A stretch of DNA of 64,000 nt from Flavobacteriaceae bacterium PS02337 (GTDB lineage Bacteria > Bacteroidota > Bacteroidia > Flavobacteriales > Flavobacteriaceae), in NCBI GenBank assembly GCA_029959285.1, contig JASCOE010000001.1:620001-684000 (forward strand). The letters are read 5' to 3'. The notes beneath the pieces are model-generated. The model did not search any database. It was not told the origin of the DNA and saw only the letters and a program-made list of their open reading frames with translations. The position numbers and the translations under genes are program-made. Shown here one piece after another: positions 34,255-42,915 of the stretch (positions are counted from its first letter, which is position 1; each line of letters starts with the position of its first letter).

Positions 34255-35034
34255 TTAAATAGATCTGTCTAAATGAGTATAACCACCATCAACATAAATA
34301 ATTTGACCTGTAGTATGGCTTGATTTTTCAGACAATAAGAAAACCACCATATTCGCGATTTCTTCAGCTGTAGTCATTCTGTTTTCTAACGGAATATTTT
34401 TGGTAATTGCAGCTAATTTTTCTTCTTTATTTTCAAAAGTATTAATCCACGTTTCATAAAGCGGTGTGTAACATTCTGCTACGATTACAGCATTTACGCG
34501 GATGCTGTATTTCAATAATTCAACCGCCCATTCTCTAGTTAAAGCATTTCTTCCGCCATTTGAAGCGGCATAAGCTGAGGTGCCACCTTGACCAGTTTCG
34601 GCAGTTTTGGAACCAATGTTGACAATTGCTCCTTTAGATTCTTTCAAATATGGAAGTGCGTGTTGTGCCATTAAATAATAATGGACTAAATTTTTGTGAA
34701 GAGAAGCAGCAAAATCTTCATAATTTCCGTTTTCCAATCCAACGCCGTCGTTAACTCCGGCATTATTTACAAGTCCGTCGATTCTGCCGAATTTTGCAAT
34801 TACGGCTTCAACGGCTTTTTTGCAGTCTTCAGGTTTTGTTAAATCGGCGGCAACTTGGTGCGCTTCTTTTCCAATGGCTTTTAATTCTTCTACGGCTTTG
34901 ATGTTGTCATTTTCGTTACGTCCAACGATAAACGGAATGGCATTTTCTTCGGCTAAGACCTTAACGATTCCTAAACCGATTCCTTTTGCGCCTCCCGTAA
35001 CGATAATGATTTTTTGGGTTAATGATAACTGCAT
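34255..35034 (-). CDS. SDR family protein with Asn in place of catalytic Lys
   Basis: A 259-residue SDR: TGGAKGIG loop, NNAGVNDGVG, Ser in VNIGSK, and C-terminal GQIIYVDGG. The catalytic YxxxK reads YAASN; the Asn codon AAT is at 34558-34560, so the usual proton-relay lysine is missing. Similar sequences sit with L-fucose or L-rhamnose genes and are annotated as sugar dehydrogenases; this one may use another relay or act on the free sugar (inference). Adjacent to the symporter gene. Confidence 0.8.
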   Translation of the reverse strand: MQLSLTQKIIIVTGGAKGIGLGIVKVLAEENAIPFIVGRNENDNIKAVEELKAIGKEAHQVAADLTKPEDCKKAVEAVIAKFGRIDGLVNNAGVNDGVGLENGNYEDFAASLHKNLVHYYLMAQHALPYLKESKGAIVNIGSKTAETGQGGTSAYAASNGGRNALTREWAVELLKYSIRVNAVIVAECYTPLYETWINTFENKEEKLAAITKNIPLENRMTTAEEIANMVVFLLSEKSSHTTGQIIYVDGGYTHLDRSI

Positions 35035-35066
35035 GATTTTATTTATTATAATTTATTGCTAATATT

Positions 35067-35185
35067 TTTTTGCCACAGATTAAAGGGATTAAAATGATTT
35101 TACTTTGCTGTTTGTCAGGCTGAGCGAAGTCGAAGCCCGATTCCAATTGGGACGCCCTTCGGCTTCGCTCAGGGTGACAATCTAA
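35067..35185. repeat. Composite nested palindrome, copy D, right outer arm decayed
   Basis: Left outer arm TTTTTGCCACAGATTAAAGG and an inner hairpin at 35111-35179 in copy-B orientation. The right outer arm is only recognisable as AAATCTTTTAAATT. It lies between the symporter gene and the SDR gene, both on the minus strand. Confidence 0.85.
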
Positions 35186-35307
35186 TTCATAAATCTTTTA
35201 AATTCATAGCTTTTATCTCTACTGTAAGAACTTTTTTTAAAAATTTACAGCTGTTGTTCATGACAAACAACAGCTGCAAAAATAGAGAGAATTGAACTGA
35301 TAATTTA

Positions 35308-36993
35308 TTACCAGAACTTAACATAAAGCGCCACAATAATCAATAATGTAATTACGATTAAGACTGTTGTTTGCGGTTTAACTTTAAACATTCCAGGTTC
35401 TGTCTCGAATGCTTTAGGGTTTACTTTTGGTCCAGCGAAACTCATCAAAATCATCACAAGCATTGTGAAGAAAAATGATAATCCCATACAAATGTGGAAA
35501 GGAATTTCAAATCCTCCTTTTCCGTTAGGGTAAGCTGTATATAAAAGTGTGTCGTTTCCAAATAATGCAGGAGCGTATTCGTTGAATAAAACAGATAATA
35601 AGAATCCTAAAATTACCCCAACAATTGCTGCAGCTCCAGTTGTTCTTTTCCAGAACATACCTAAGAAGAACATAGCAAAAACTCCAGGGCTGATAAATCC
35701 AGTATATTTTTGGATGTATGTAAATCCTCCAACACCACCGATTCCTAAAACGTCATTCCATGTAAATAAAACAGCTAAAAGCATTGCAGCAAAAACGGCA
35801 AGTCTACCAATGTTTACCTGTTGTTTTTCACCAGCTTCTTTTTGGATGTATTTTTTATGAATATCTAATGTGTAGATTGTAGAAATACTGTTTACTTTTC
35901 CTGCCAAAGAAGCTACAATTGCAGCCGTTAAAGCAGCAACAGAAAGTCCTTTTAATCCAGTTGGAAGGAATGTTAAAACAGCAGAATAAGCTCCATCTTT
36001 TCCTCCAACTAATTGAGGTAAATGTCCGTTTGTGTATAAAACGTAAGCAGCGATACCTGGCAACATTACAATAAGTGGCATCAATAATTTTAACATACCA
36101 GCAAATAAAATTCCTGTACGAGCTGTTTGTAAATCTGCTCCAAGTGCTCTTTGCGTAATGTATTGGTTACATCCCCAGTAGTTTAAGTTGATGATCCAGA
36201 TACCAGCAGCGTAAGATAATAATCCTGGGAAAGTTAAATATTTATTGATATCCTCCTGAGACGAAGCAGCAGTAGGTTTAGGAATAATCATTTTGAAATG
36301 CTCAGGCGCTTCTCTCATCAAAACTTTGAAACCAGCAATTGCATTTTCACCAACACCAAAGTATTGACCAACTGTTGTTAAAGCGATATAAGAAGTTACT
36401 AAACCTCCAATAATTAAAACAGCAACTTGAATTACGTCTGTGTAAGCTACAACTTTCATTCCTCCAAGAGAAATAAATAAAGCAAAAACAGCTAATCCTA
36501 CCATGATAACATGAAGATATTGTCCGCCTGCAAGACCGTTAATCGCAACAGCTCCTAAATAAAGAATAGAAGTTAAGTTTACAAAAACATACAAAAACAA
36601 CCAGAAAACCGCCATAATCAAAGCAGTAGATTCGTTGTAACGTGTTTTTAAGAACTGAGGCATTGTGTAAATCTTATTTTTAAGATATACTGGGATAAAC
36701 CATACAGCCACAATAATAAGTGCAATAGCAGCAAGCCATTCGTAAGCAGCAACAGCGATTCCTAAAAAGAAACCTTCACCGCTCATTCCGATAAATTGTT
36801 CTGCAGAGATGTTAGATGCAATAAGAGAAGCTCCAATTGCCCACCAAGTTAAATTTCCTTCAGCCAAAAAGTAAGCTTTAGCATCTTGTTCGTCTTGTTT
36901 ACGTTTGCGGTAAACCGTGTAACCGTAGACAGAAACTACGATAAAATAGATAATAAAAACCGCATAATCTGCGAAAGCGAGGTTTTGGTTCAT
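35308..36993 (-). CDS. Sodium/solute symporter (SSS family), sugar type
   Basis: A 561-residue membrane protein with about 14 helices of the SSS/SGLT family: YFLAEGNLTWWAIGASLIAS near residues 41-60, where SGLTs have their fingerprint, and NYWGCNQYITQRALGA. It imports a sugar with sodium. It stands between the deoxysugar genes and the galactose genes, so L-fucose or galactose are the two reasonable substrates. A candidate promoter lies 140 bp upstream. Confidence 0.9.
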   Translation of the reverse strand: MNQNLAFADYAVFIIYFIVVSVYGYTVYRKRKQDEQDAKAYFLAEGNLTWWAIGASLIASNISAEQFIGMSGEGFFLGIAVAAYEWLAAIALIIVAVWFIPVYLKNKIYTMPQFLKTRYNESTALIMAVFWLFLYVFVNLTSILYLGAVAINGLAGGQYLHVIMVGLAVFALFISLGGMKVVAYTDVIQVAVLIIGGLVTSYIALTTVGQYFGVGENAIAGFKVLMREAPEHFKMIIPKPTAASSQEDINKYLTFPGLLSYAAGIWIINLNYWGCNQYITQRALGADLQTARTGILFAGMLKLLMPLIVMLPGIAAYVLYTNGHLPQLVGGKDGAYSAVLTFLPTGLKGLSVAALTAAIVASLAGKVNSISTIYTLDIHKKYIQKEAGEKQQVNIGRLAVFAAMLLAVLFTWNDVLGIGGVGGFTYIQKYTGFISPGVFAMFFLGMFWKRTTGAAAIVGVILGFLLSVLFNEYAPALFGNDTLLYTAYPNGKGGFEIPFHICMGLSFFFTMLVMILMSFAGPKVNPKAFETEPGMFKVKPQTTVLIVITLLIIVALYVKFW

Positions 36994-37134
36994 TGTTAGT
37001 AGTATTTTAGATAATTATTTATAGGGTTAAATTTGTTTATTCGTTTTAAATCGACGTTTTTGTTATATAGTCTTGTTAAAATTGAAAAATGTGTTTTATT
37101 TCTGTTATTTTTTTATGAAAATAAGAGTGGAAGC

Positions 37135-37163
37135 CAAATGTAAAATAAAAATTTAGAAATCAA
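37135..37163 (-). promoter_or_regulatory. Candidate promoter for symporter gene
   Basis: On the minus strand TTG (37161-37163), 18 bp spacer, TACATTTG (37135-37142), fitting TTG-N17-23-TAnnTTTG. The leader to the symporter ATG would be about 135 bases. Confidence 0.45.
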
Positions 37164-37246
37164 TCATCAGCAAATGTGTTTTTTACATTTATGAGCTGAT
37201 TATTGTGTTAAATTTTCAATTCTAAACTTCATTCACATTACAATTA

Positions 37247-38305
37247 TTAAGCTTTTACAAGACTTTTATAATGTACGTCTGATAATTGTCGCAAAATTTC
37301 AGCACTTTTTTCGGGTGTAATATCGCGTTGTGATTCGCCTAACATTTCGTATCCAACCATGAATTTTTTTACTGTTGCCGATCTTAATAATGGCGGATAA
37401 AAATGCATGTGAAAATGCCATTCAGGATGATCTAAACCATCTGTTGGAGATTGGTGAATTCCTGAAGAATATGGAAATGAAGTATTAAATAAATTATCGT
37501 ACTTCGTTGTCAATTGTTTTAATATTTTAGCGAAAGCGCTACTTTCAGCTTCAGTAAAATTGGTGATTTTATTTACTGCTCTTTTGCTTACAATCATAGT
37601 TTCGTAAGGCCAAATTGCCCAAAAAGGAACCAAAGCCACAAAATGATCATTTTCGATTACGATACGTTCTCCAGCATTTAATTCTGCCTGAACATAATCT
37701 TCTAAAAGTGTCTTTTTGTTTTTATCGTAATAGGACTTTAAACTATTTTGTGTTTTTTCAACCTGAGTTGGAAGTGAAGATTGCGCCCAAATTTGTCCGT
37801 GCGGATGCGGATTGCTGCATCCCATTACACTTCCTTTGTTTTCAAAAATCTGAACGTGGTTAATGTATTTGATATTTCCTAAATCGGTGTATTCTCTCTG
37901 CCAAGTTTTGATGATGTTTTCGATATCAGCAATTTCCATTTCTGGAAGAGTCAAATCGTGACGTGGAGAAAAACAAACCACTCTCGAAATTCCTTGTTCT
38001 GGTTTTGCTTTAAAAAAAGTATGTTTAATATCGTCTTCAAAAATAATTTCGTCCTGTTTCATGGCAGCAAAATCATTTTCAAAAACAAAGCTGCTTTCGT
38101 ATGCTGGATTACTTACTCCGTTGGCACGAACATTTCCTGGACACAAATAACAAGTTGGGTCGTATTTTGGAAGTTCTTCTGTTGAGATCGTTTCGTTTTG
38201 TCCTTGCCAAGGGCGTTTTGCACGATGAGGTGAAACTAAAACCCATTCATTTATCAATGGATTAAAGCGTCTGTGCGGATCTTCGTTAATGTCAAAATTT
38301 TTCAT
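37247..38305 (-). CDS. galT: Galactose-1-phosphate uridylyltransferase
   Basis: A 352-residue GalT: N-terminal NEWVLVSPHRAKRPW, the zinc-binding CYLC pair (CYLCPGN), the active-site NPHPHGQIWA histidines and a C-terminal HFHMHFYPPLLRS metal site. It transfers UMP between UDP-glucose and galactose-1-phosphate in the Leloir pathway. It lies 17 bp after galK in a galM-galK-galT operon. Confidence 0.95.
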   Translation of the reverse strand: MKNFDINEDPHRRFNPLINEWVLVSPHRAKRPWQGQNETISTEELPKYDPTCYLCPGNVRANGVSNPAYESSFVFENDFAAMKQDEIIFEDDIKHTFFKAKPEQGISRVVCFSPRHDLTLPEMEIADIENIIKTWQREYTDLGNIKYINHVQIFENKGSVMGCSNPHPHGQIWAQSSLPTQVEKTQNSLKSYYDKNKKTLLEDYVQAELNAGERIVIENDHFVALVPFWAIWPYETMIVSKRAVNKITNFTEAESSAFAKILKQLTTKYDNLFNTSFPYSSGIHQSPTDGLDHPEWHFHMHFYPPLLRSATVKKFMVGYEMLGESQRDITPEKSAEILRQLSDVHYKSLVKA

Positions 38306-38322
38306 TGTAGTGTGTTGTGGTG

Positions 38323-39483
38323 TTAAAGTAGCGTTGTTCCGTTTGAGATTTTTACATCATAGAATTTTAATTCAATTCCAAATGTATCCAAATAAAGTTT
38401 AGAGAACTTACGTTTTACCTCATTTTCATTTCCTTTCTTAACTAGATTGATTGTGCATCCGCCGAAACCACCGCCCATAAGTCGGGAACCAATAATGGCT
38501 TCATCTTCTTTTGCTGTATCAACCAGCATATCTAATTCTTCGCAGCTTACCTCGTATTCTTTAGATAAACCATAATGTGTTTCAAAAAGCAATTCTCCTA
38601 AAAGTTCGATATTTCCTTCGTCCAAAGCTTCGCAGGCTTTTATAACACGATTAATTTCTTTTACAACAAAATGAACTCGATCAAAAACTTTCTCACTCAT
38701 TTTATCTTTCAAACTTAAAACTTGTTCTACAGAAGAATCTCTAAAACTTTTTACTTCTGGAAAATGATTTTTTATAATAGATAAACCTTCTTCACATTCA
38801 ATTCTTCTCGTATTGTATTCTGAAGTAAAAAGCGAATGTTTTACATTAGAATCAAATAAAATCAGAGAATAATCTTTAAAATCAGCGTTGTGATATTCAA
38901 AATCTAAAGTGTTGCAGTCTAATTTAATTACTTTATTTTCCAAACCATGAACGCTCGAAAACTGATCCATAATTCCGCAGTTGATTCCAACCCAATGTTC
39001 TGCTTTTTGTCCTAATAAAGAAATATCAACTTTCTCCAATTTTAAATCAAAAAGAGATTTGATTCCGAAAATCGTTCCGCATTCTAAAGCCGCAGAAGAA
39101 GATAATCCAGAACCAACTGGAATATTACTGCTGAAAACGCAGTTGAAACCTTCAAACGAAAATCCGTTATCTTGCAATTGTTTAATTACGCCTCGAATAT
39201 AATTTGTCCAAACGACATCACTCAATTTTACTTCTTGAGTCAAATCGATTTGAAATTCTTCATTCAAATCGATGGCGATTATTTTAGAAGTTTTGGTGTT
39301 GTTTTTAGAAAAAGCAAAACAAATTACTTTGTCAATTGCCGCAGGTAAAACATAACCGTCATTGTAGTCAATATGTTCTCCGATAATATTAATTCTACCT
39401 GGAGAAAGTACCGTTTTTTCTGGAGAAGAACCGAAAGATTTTTCAAAAAAAGCAACGGTATTTTGTATTAAAATATCATTCAT
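38323..39483 (-). CDS. galK: Galactokinase
   Basis: A 386-residue GHMP kinase: the galactokinase signature GRINIIGEHIDYNDGYVLPA, the phosphate loop PVGSGLSSSAALE and the C-terminal GGGFGGC motif. It phosphorylates alpha-D-galactose, the second step after the mutarotase encoded 36 bp upstream. Confidence 0.95.
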   Translation of the reverse strand: MNDILIQNTVAFFEKSFGSSPEKTVLSPGRINIIGEHIDYNDGYVLPAAIDKVICFAFSKNNTKTSKIIAIDLNEEFQIDLTQEVKLSDVVWTNYIRGVIKQLQDNGFSFEGFNCVFSSNIPVGSGLSSSAALECGTIFGIKSLFDLKLEKVDISLLGQKAEHWVGINCGIMDQFSSVHGLENKVIKLDCNTLDFEYHNADFKDYSLILFDSNVKHSLFTSEYNTRRIECEEGLSIIKNHFPEVKSFRDSSVEQVLSLKDKMSEKVFDRVHFVVKEINRVIKACEALDEGNIELLGELLFETHYGLSKEYEVSCEELDMLVDTAKEDEAIIGSRLMGGGFGGCTINLVKKGNENEVKRKFSKLYLDTFGIELKFYDVKISNGTTLL

Positions 39484-39519
39484 TATATAGTTAGTTGTAT
39501 TGTGGTTTTTTGTTTTTTA

Positions 39520-40572
39520 TTAATTTAAACTTTCAAATTTGTAAAGCGTTTTTTGCGTGTATTCTTCACCTTTTTTCAAAATGGCATTCGGAAAATGAGC
39601 GTGATTTGGTGCGTCTGGAAAATTTTGTGTTTCAAAACAAATTCCGCTTTGCGCATTATAAGCTACATTTTCTTTTCCTTTCAGTTTTCCGAAACAATTT
39701 CCGCCTACATATATATGTACACTAGGTTGATCGGTGTAAACATTCATTCTTAAATTATTTTTCAAACTAATTAATTGTGCTACAATTTCTGTTTTAGAAT
39801 TTACCACAAATGAATTGTCAATTGGAAACGGACAGTTTTTAGGCGTTCTAAAATCAAAATCATGATTCGCTAAATCGGTGTAATTTCCGGTTGGAATATT
39901 ATCTGGGTTCGTTTCCAGCATTTTTGCCGATTTGATAAACATTTGCTGTTCTAACACATTTCCGTCGTGTCCGTCAAGATTAAAATAACTGTGATGCGTC
40001 AAGTTGATAACCGTATCTTCTGTTGATGTTGCTTTATATTCTAACTTTAATTCGTTTTCTTCAGTTAAAGTATAAGTCAAATAAACGGTCATTTCTCCAG
40101 GAAAACCTTCGTCTAAATGTTCGCTCAAAAGACTAAAAGTAACCGATGGATTTTCTCCAGAAATTGAGCTTGCTACATTCCAGATTTTTCTTCCAAATCC
40201 CATATCGCCGCCATGAAGCGTATTTCCGTTATTATTTTCATCAAGCTTAAATTCAATATCATCTAGACTAAAAGAACCTTTATGAATACGTCCGGCATAA
40301 CGCCCAACAGTTGTTCCAAAATAAGGAGCGCTTGGTAAATTATACGATTCTAAATACGATTCTAAATTATCGAACCCTAATACAACATCTGTTAATTTTC
40401 CATTTACTGGAATTTGGATAGAAGTTACAGTTGCACCATAATTAATGATTTGCACTTTCATTCCGTTTTGATTGACTAATTCAAAAGAATAAATTTCTTC
40501 TTTATTGGGCATTAAACCGAACAATTTGCAATTATGTATCTCCTTTAAATGCGATATGTGTTTTATTTCCAT
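39520..40572 (-). CDS. galM: Aldose 1-epimerase (galactose mutarotase), cytoplasmic
   Basis: A 350-residue GalM-family enzyme with VQIINYGATVTSI, catalytic His in THHSYFNLDGH, and the C-terminal catalytic Glu in GICFETQNFPDAPNH. No signal peptide when started at ATG 40572 (MEIKHISHLK); an in-frame ATG at 40611 would add 13 hydrophobic residues but overlaps the promoter region of the divergent GntR gene. First gene of the gal operon. Confidence 0.9.
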   Translation of the reverse strand: MEIKHISHLKEIHNCKLFGLMPNKEEIYSFELVNQNGMKVQIINYGATVTSIQIPVNGKLTDVVLGFDNLESYLESYNLPSAPYFGTTVGRYAGRIHKGSFSLDDIEFKLDENNNGNTLHGGDMGFGRKIWNVASSISGENPSVTFSLLSEHLDEGFPGEMTVYLTYTLTEENELKLEYKATSTEDTVINLTHHSYFNLDGHDGNVLEQQMFIKSAKMLETNPDNIPTGNYTDLANHDFDFRTPKNCPFPIDNSFVVNSKTEIVAQLISLKNNLRMNVYTDQPSVHIYVGGNCFGKLKGKENVAYNAQSGICFETQNFPDAPNHAHFPNAILKKGEEYTQKTLYKFESLN

Positions 40573-40615
40573 ATAATTTTTACCAAAAATGAAATCCAAA
40601 AATAGAAACATTTAT

Positions 40616-40642
40616 TATTTTTGCATACCAGTACCTACCAGT
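40616..40642 (+). promoter_or_regulatory. GntR promoter -7 box and TACCAG repeat operator
   Basis: TATTTTTG (40616-40623) matches TAnnTTTG and is followed by TACCAG-TACC-TACCAG (40626-40641), a direct repeat one helical turn apart between the divergent galM and GntR genes. It is a plausible binding site for the GntR protein, giving autoregulation and control of the gal operon. Confidence 0.55.
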
Positions 40643-40673
40643 TTTTAAACTTTATAGTCAAAATGACTTTATT

Positions 40674-41672
40674 ATGAGCATTATTTCAATTCAAAATAAT
40701 ATTGGTCTGCCAAAATATAGGCAGATTATTCTTTCAATAGAAAAAGCTATTGAAGTCGGAAATTTGATAAAAGGAGATCGTCTTCCATCGGTAAATAAAG
40801 TCTGTTTGGCATTTTCTTTATCGCGCGATACGGTCTTATTAGCGTACGATGAACTCAAGAAAAGAGGAATTATTTATGCCATTCCTGGAAAAGGATATTA
40901 TGTTAAAAGTGTTGAAATCACTATAACTCAGAAGGTTTTTTTACTTTTTGATGAATTGAATATTTTTAAAGAAGACATTTATAATTCGTTTTTAAAAAAC
41001 ATTGGAAAAAATGTTCAGGTCGATATTTTCTTTCATCATTTTAATGTTCAAGTTTTCAAAAAACTGATAAATGACAGTAATGGAAATTACACAAAATATA
41101 TTATCATGCCGACGAACTTAAACGATATCGTTGATACTATAAAAACCCTACCAGTAAGTGATGTAATTATTTTGGATCAGACCAATTCAGATTTGAAAAT
41201 GTTTCCAGCAATTTATCAAAATCACCAAAGAGACATTTATGAAGGTTTGGTAAAAGGCAAATCGAGATTATCAAAATATAAAAAGCTGATTTTAATTTTT
41301 GCAGGTTTTAGAGAACCTCCAGGAATGAAAATTGGTTTTGAATCTTTTTGCCAACAATATGGTTTTGATTATGAAATTATCTCCGATTTCAGCAATCAAT
41401 CTATCGCTTTGGGAGATTTATATATTATTCCGCACGATCGAGATTTACTTTTGGTAATAGAAAACGCCATTACACGAAACTTAAAATTAGGAGAAGACTT
41501 CGGAATTATATCTTATAATGAAACAGCATTGAAGAAAATTGCAGCAAACGGAATTACAACAATTTCGACCAATTTTGAATTAATGGGAAGAATTTTAGCC
41601 GATATGGTTTTGAGAGGAACAAAAGAGCAGATCGAAAATAAATCTGCTCTTATAGTTAGGAATTCTTTGTAA
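40674..41672 (+). CDS. GntR-type regulator with sugar-binding domain
   Basis: A 332-residue protein: winged helix of the GntR family at residues 1-75 (GDRLPSVNKVCLAFSLSRDT) and a C-terminal periplasmic-binding-like domain of LacI type (IILDQTNSDLKMFPAIYQNH). This domain pairing is common in Bacteroidetes regulators of sugar operons. Divergent from galM, so it probably represses the gal operon; the ligand would be galactose or an intermediate (inference). Confidence 0.85.
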   Translation: MSIISIQNNIGLPKYRQIILSIEKAIEVGNLIKGDRLPSVNKVCLAFSLSRDTVLLAYDELKKRGIIYAIPGKGYYVKSVEITITQKVFLLFDELNIFKEDIYNSFLKNIGKNVQVDIFFHHFNVQVFKKLINDSNGNYTKYIIMPTNLNDIVDTIKTLPVSDVIILDQTNSDLKMFPAIYQNHQRDIYEGLVKGKSRLSKYKKLILIFAGFREPPGMKIGFESFCQQYGFDYEIISDFSNQSIALGDLYIIPHDRDLLLVIENAITRNLKLGEDFGIISYNETALKKIAANGITTISTNFELMGRILADMVLRGTKEQIENKSALIVRNSL

Positions 41673-41685
41673 ATTTTGCAGCCTA

Positions 41686-42375
41686 TTATAAATTAAGCAC
41701 AAAATCGTTTAATAATTTTTCTTCGTATTTCTCTTTATTAAAGGTGTATAAATAAGAACCTTTTCGAGAAGACTGCATATCTTTTTCGTCTAATTTATTT
41801 AAGATTTCTAAAGAATTGATTTTACTGATGAAATTTCTTTTATCCAATTCTTTGCTCAAAATAGCTTCATATAATTCTAAAAGCTGACGCATAGTGAATT
41901 TCTCAGGAAGCAATTCAAAACCGATAGGTTTTACAGAAGTTTTGTATCGAAGTCTTTTAATTGCATTTTGAACCATTTCGTTGTGGTCAAAAATCAAGTT
42001 TGGCGCATCATTAATTGGAAACCATTGCGCATTATAATTTTGAATCAATTCTGCATTATGATTTTCGATATTGATTAAAGCAAAGTATGAAACCGAAATT
42101 GTTCTTTCGACAGGGTCACGATCAATTTCGCTGTAAGCATACAATTGCTCCATATAAATATCGTTTAGACCTGTGTACGTATTTAAGATTCTTGTAGCAG
42201 CAGCGTCTAAAACTTCGTCACGTTTTAAAAAACCTCCAATCAAAGACCATTTTCCCTTTTCAGGTTCAAAATCTCTTTGAATTAAAAGTATTTTCAGACC
42301 TTCATTATCGAATCCGAAAATGATGCAGTCAACCGCCAATAAAACTTTATCGGCAGAGCTATAACTATTTAGCAT
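41686..42375 (-). CDS. NUDIX-fold transcriptional regulator (AraR-like)
   Basis: A 229-residue protein with an N-terminal NUDIX-like domain (DCIIFGFDNEGLKILLIQRD, GKWSLIGGFLKRDEVLDAAA) whose hydrolase signature GX5EX7REUXEE is not intact (no REUXEE), and a C-terminal winged helix (MRQLLELYEAIL). Such proteins (AraR in Bacteroides) repress arabinose genes and respond to L-arabinose. It faces away from the arabinose genes at the head of their control region. Confidence 0.85.
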   Translation of the reverse strand: MLNSYSSADKVLLAVDCIIFGFDNEGLKILLIQRDFEPEKGKWSLIGGFLKRDEVLDAAATRILNTYTGLNDIYMEQLYAYSEIDRDPVERTISVSYFALINIENHNAELIQNYNAQWFPINDAPNLIFDHNEMVQNAIKRLRYKTSVKPIGFELLPEKFTMRQLLELYEAILSKELDKRNFISKINSLEILNKLDEKDMQSSRKGSYLYTFNKEKYEEKLLNDFVLNL

Positions 42376-42444
42376 ATATAATTAATTTGGATGGTAAATA
42401 TATGAACTTCTTAAAACGTTTCATAATTTATTAATGTTGATTTT

Positions 42445-42452
42445 ACACTTAT
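42445..42452 (+). promoter_or_regulatory. Candidate AraR half-site 1
   Basis: ACACTTAT in the imperfect palindrome ATTTTACACTTATGTTAAAA, about 70 bp upstream of the AraR-like gene. Confidence 0.45.
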
Positions 42453-42830
42453 GTTAAAATTGAAACAAAAAGAAGTCGTAATAATTGATTTATCTGCTGA
42501 AAACGGGTGTTTTAAACCAAAAATTTCATTGAATAAAATCTAAAAATTACGGGTCAAAGGTAGAAACATTTTTAAAAGAGTATTAAACTGTGATCCATAA
42601 TTTCAAATTCAAAGTATAAAAGTTACATTTTTTGTTACAAAGCGGTATAGTTTTCTGTTTTTTTGTCAATTTTTTGAGATTTTTATTTTTTATAAATTGA
42701 ATAAAATTCCTTTATTAATACTGCTTGTAGAATTTTTTCATTGCGAATTCTCTTTTTTACAACCAGTTGTTCTGTGATTTTAATTTTTTTATGAGACTTT
42801 TTTTTGTTTAAATTTACAAATGTTAAACAG

Positions 42831-42838
42831 ACACTTAT
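42831..42838 (+). promoter_or_regulatory. Candidate AraR half-site 2
   Basis: ACACTTAT preceded by TGTTAAACAG, 78 bp upstream of the GH51 gene. Confidence 0.45.
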
Positions 42839-42915
42839 AATATCTAAAAATCACAAACTGTTATAAAATATGTAAACCACCGTATTTTTTAACAACCAAA
42901 AACCACAAAAAAATT

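Larger units (their letters stand above)
42376..42915. promoter_or_regulatory. 540-bp control region between AraR-like gene and arabinosidase operon
   Basis: No gene. It holds two copies of ACACTTAT (42445-42452 and 42831-42838), the first inside ATTTTACACTTATGTTAAAA (near-palindrome). Minus-strand TATATTTA at 42396-42403 is a candidate -7 for the regulator gene, and TAAATTTA at 42809-42816 a near-match upstream of the arabinosidase. The remainder is AT-rich without recognisable signals. Confidence 0.6.
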
